Source of the DNA: Methanosarcina sp.
GTDB taxonomy: Archaea > Halobacteriota > Methanosarcinia > Methanosarcinales > Methanosarcinaceae
Direction of reading: 5' to 3'
Length of the DNA: 5,762 nucleotides
Assembly: GCA_013331265.1 (NCBI GenBank)
Contig: DUGS01000059.1
Span: 5,428-11,189, forward strand
Position numbers and translations under genes: made by a program. Below are positions 5,701 through 5,762 of this stretch, in pieces. The notes under the pieces are model-generated. The model did no database searches. It worked only from the letters and a program-made list of their open reading frames with translations, and was not told where the DNA came from. How positions within the stretch are numbered: position 1 is the stretch's first letter; every line of letters begins with the position of its first letter.

Positions 5701-5762
5701 ATCCCTCACACAAAGCAAATGTGTGAGCTTAATAAGAAGATTTATATTCAAAAAAGCGTCAT
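5701..5762 (+). ncRNA. putative small RNA, unit 3 of hairpin array, cut by window edge
   Basis: It begins ATCCCT like units 1 and 2, then CTCACACA (5705-5712) pairs perfectly with TGTGTGAG (5720-5727) around a 7-nt loop, followed by GC. Compared with unit 2, stem pair G5548-C5562 is replaced by A5708-T5724 (a double compensatory change) and T5549-G5561 by C5709-G5723. This favours selection for RNA folding. The 3' part is not in the window. A further TATA-like string, ATTTATATT at 5740-5748, may start another unit. Confidence 0.4.

Larger units (their letters stand above)
5668..5707 (+). repeat. 40-bp promoter repeat, copy B
   Basis: Second copy of the block at 5508-5547, with 39 of 40 positions identical. 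The single difference (A5684) makes its internal palindrome perfect. Confidence 0.95.

Noticed and set aside
5508..5707. CRISPR array
   Set aside because: Only two copies of a 40-bp block spaced 160 bp apart, carrying a promoter; not repeat-spacer architecture, and no cas genes.
5139..5762. Degraded mtaC upstream of the mtaB remnant
   Set aside because: The minus-strand reading checked upstream of the mtaB remnant and the visible open frames show no MtaC-like sequence, such as a corrinoid-binding DxHxxG motif.

Overview
The window looks like chromosomal DNA of a methylotrophic methanogenic archaeon, most likely a Methanosarcina. Two predicted proteins match the methanol-specific methyltransferases MtaA and MtaB of that genus. 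Spacers are AT-rich, candidate promoters have the archaeal BRE plus TATA form, and genes end in oligo-T tracts. The genus is inferred from protein resemblance recalled from memory; no search was run.

Layout: 1-99 is a 13-bp tandem repeat that doubles as a T-rich terminator zone for the first gene. 100-624 (minus) encodes a macro-domain ADP-ribose hydrolase/deacetylase. 625-1122 is a spacer with inverted repeats and a possible 47-residue small ORF (977-1120) ending 2 nt before mtaA. 1123-2142 (plus) is a complete canonical mtaA. 2143-2381 separates two convergent genes. 2382-3416 (minus) is a divergent MtaA/CmuA-family paralogue that keeps the zinc motif. 3417-4079 has no convincing gene but holds inverted repeats, weak TATA candidates and terminator-like elements. 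4080-5153 (minus) is an mtaB remnant lacking about 109 N-terminal residues. 5154-5762 has no convincing protein gene. It contains a 20-bp tandem duplication and, from about 5377 to the right edge, a series of three promoter-plus-hairpin units that look like tandem small-RNA genes.

Pathway: MtaB moves the methyl group of methanol to the corrinoid protein MtaC, and MtaA moves it from MtaC to coenzyme M, giving methyl-CoM for methanogenesis. No mtaC is present here and mtaB is truncated. The window therefore looks like a methanol locus that has lost its mtaC-mtaB front end but kept an intact mtaA and an MtaA-like paralogue. The intact MtaA could serve MtaC/MtaB made elsewhere in the genome.

The strongest candidate for something undescribed is the 5377-5762 array. 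Each unit has an AAAAG-TATA promoter, then 32-33 bp later the string ATCCCT leading into a hairpin. Two units share a 40-bp block (39 of 40 identical) with a palindrome between TATA box and predicted start, and their hairpins show a compensatory base change. One unit ends in a second hairpin followed by a T5 tract.
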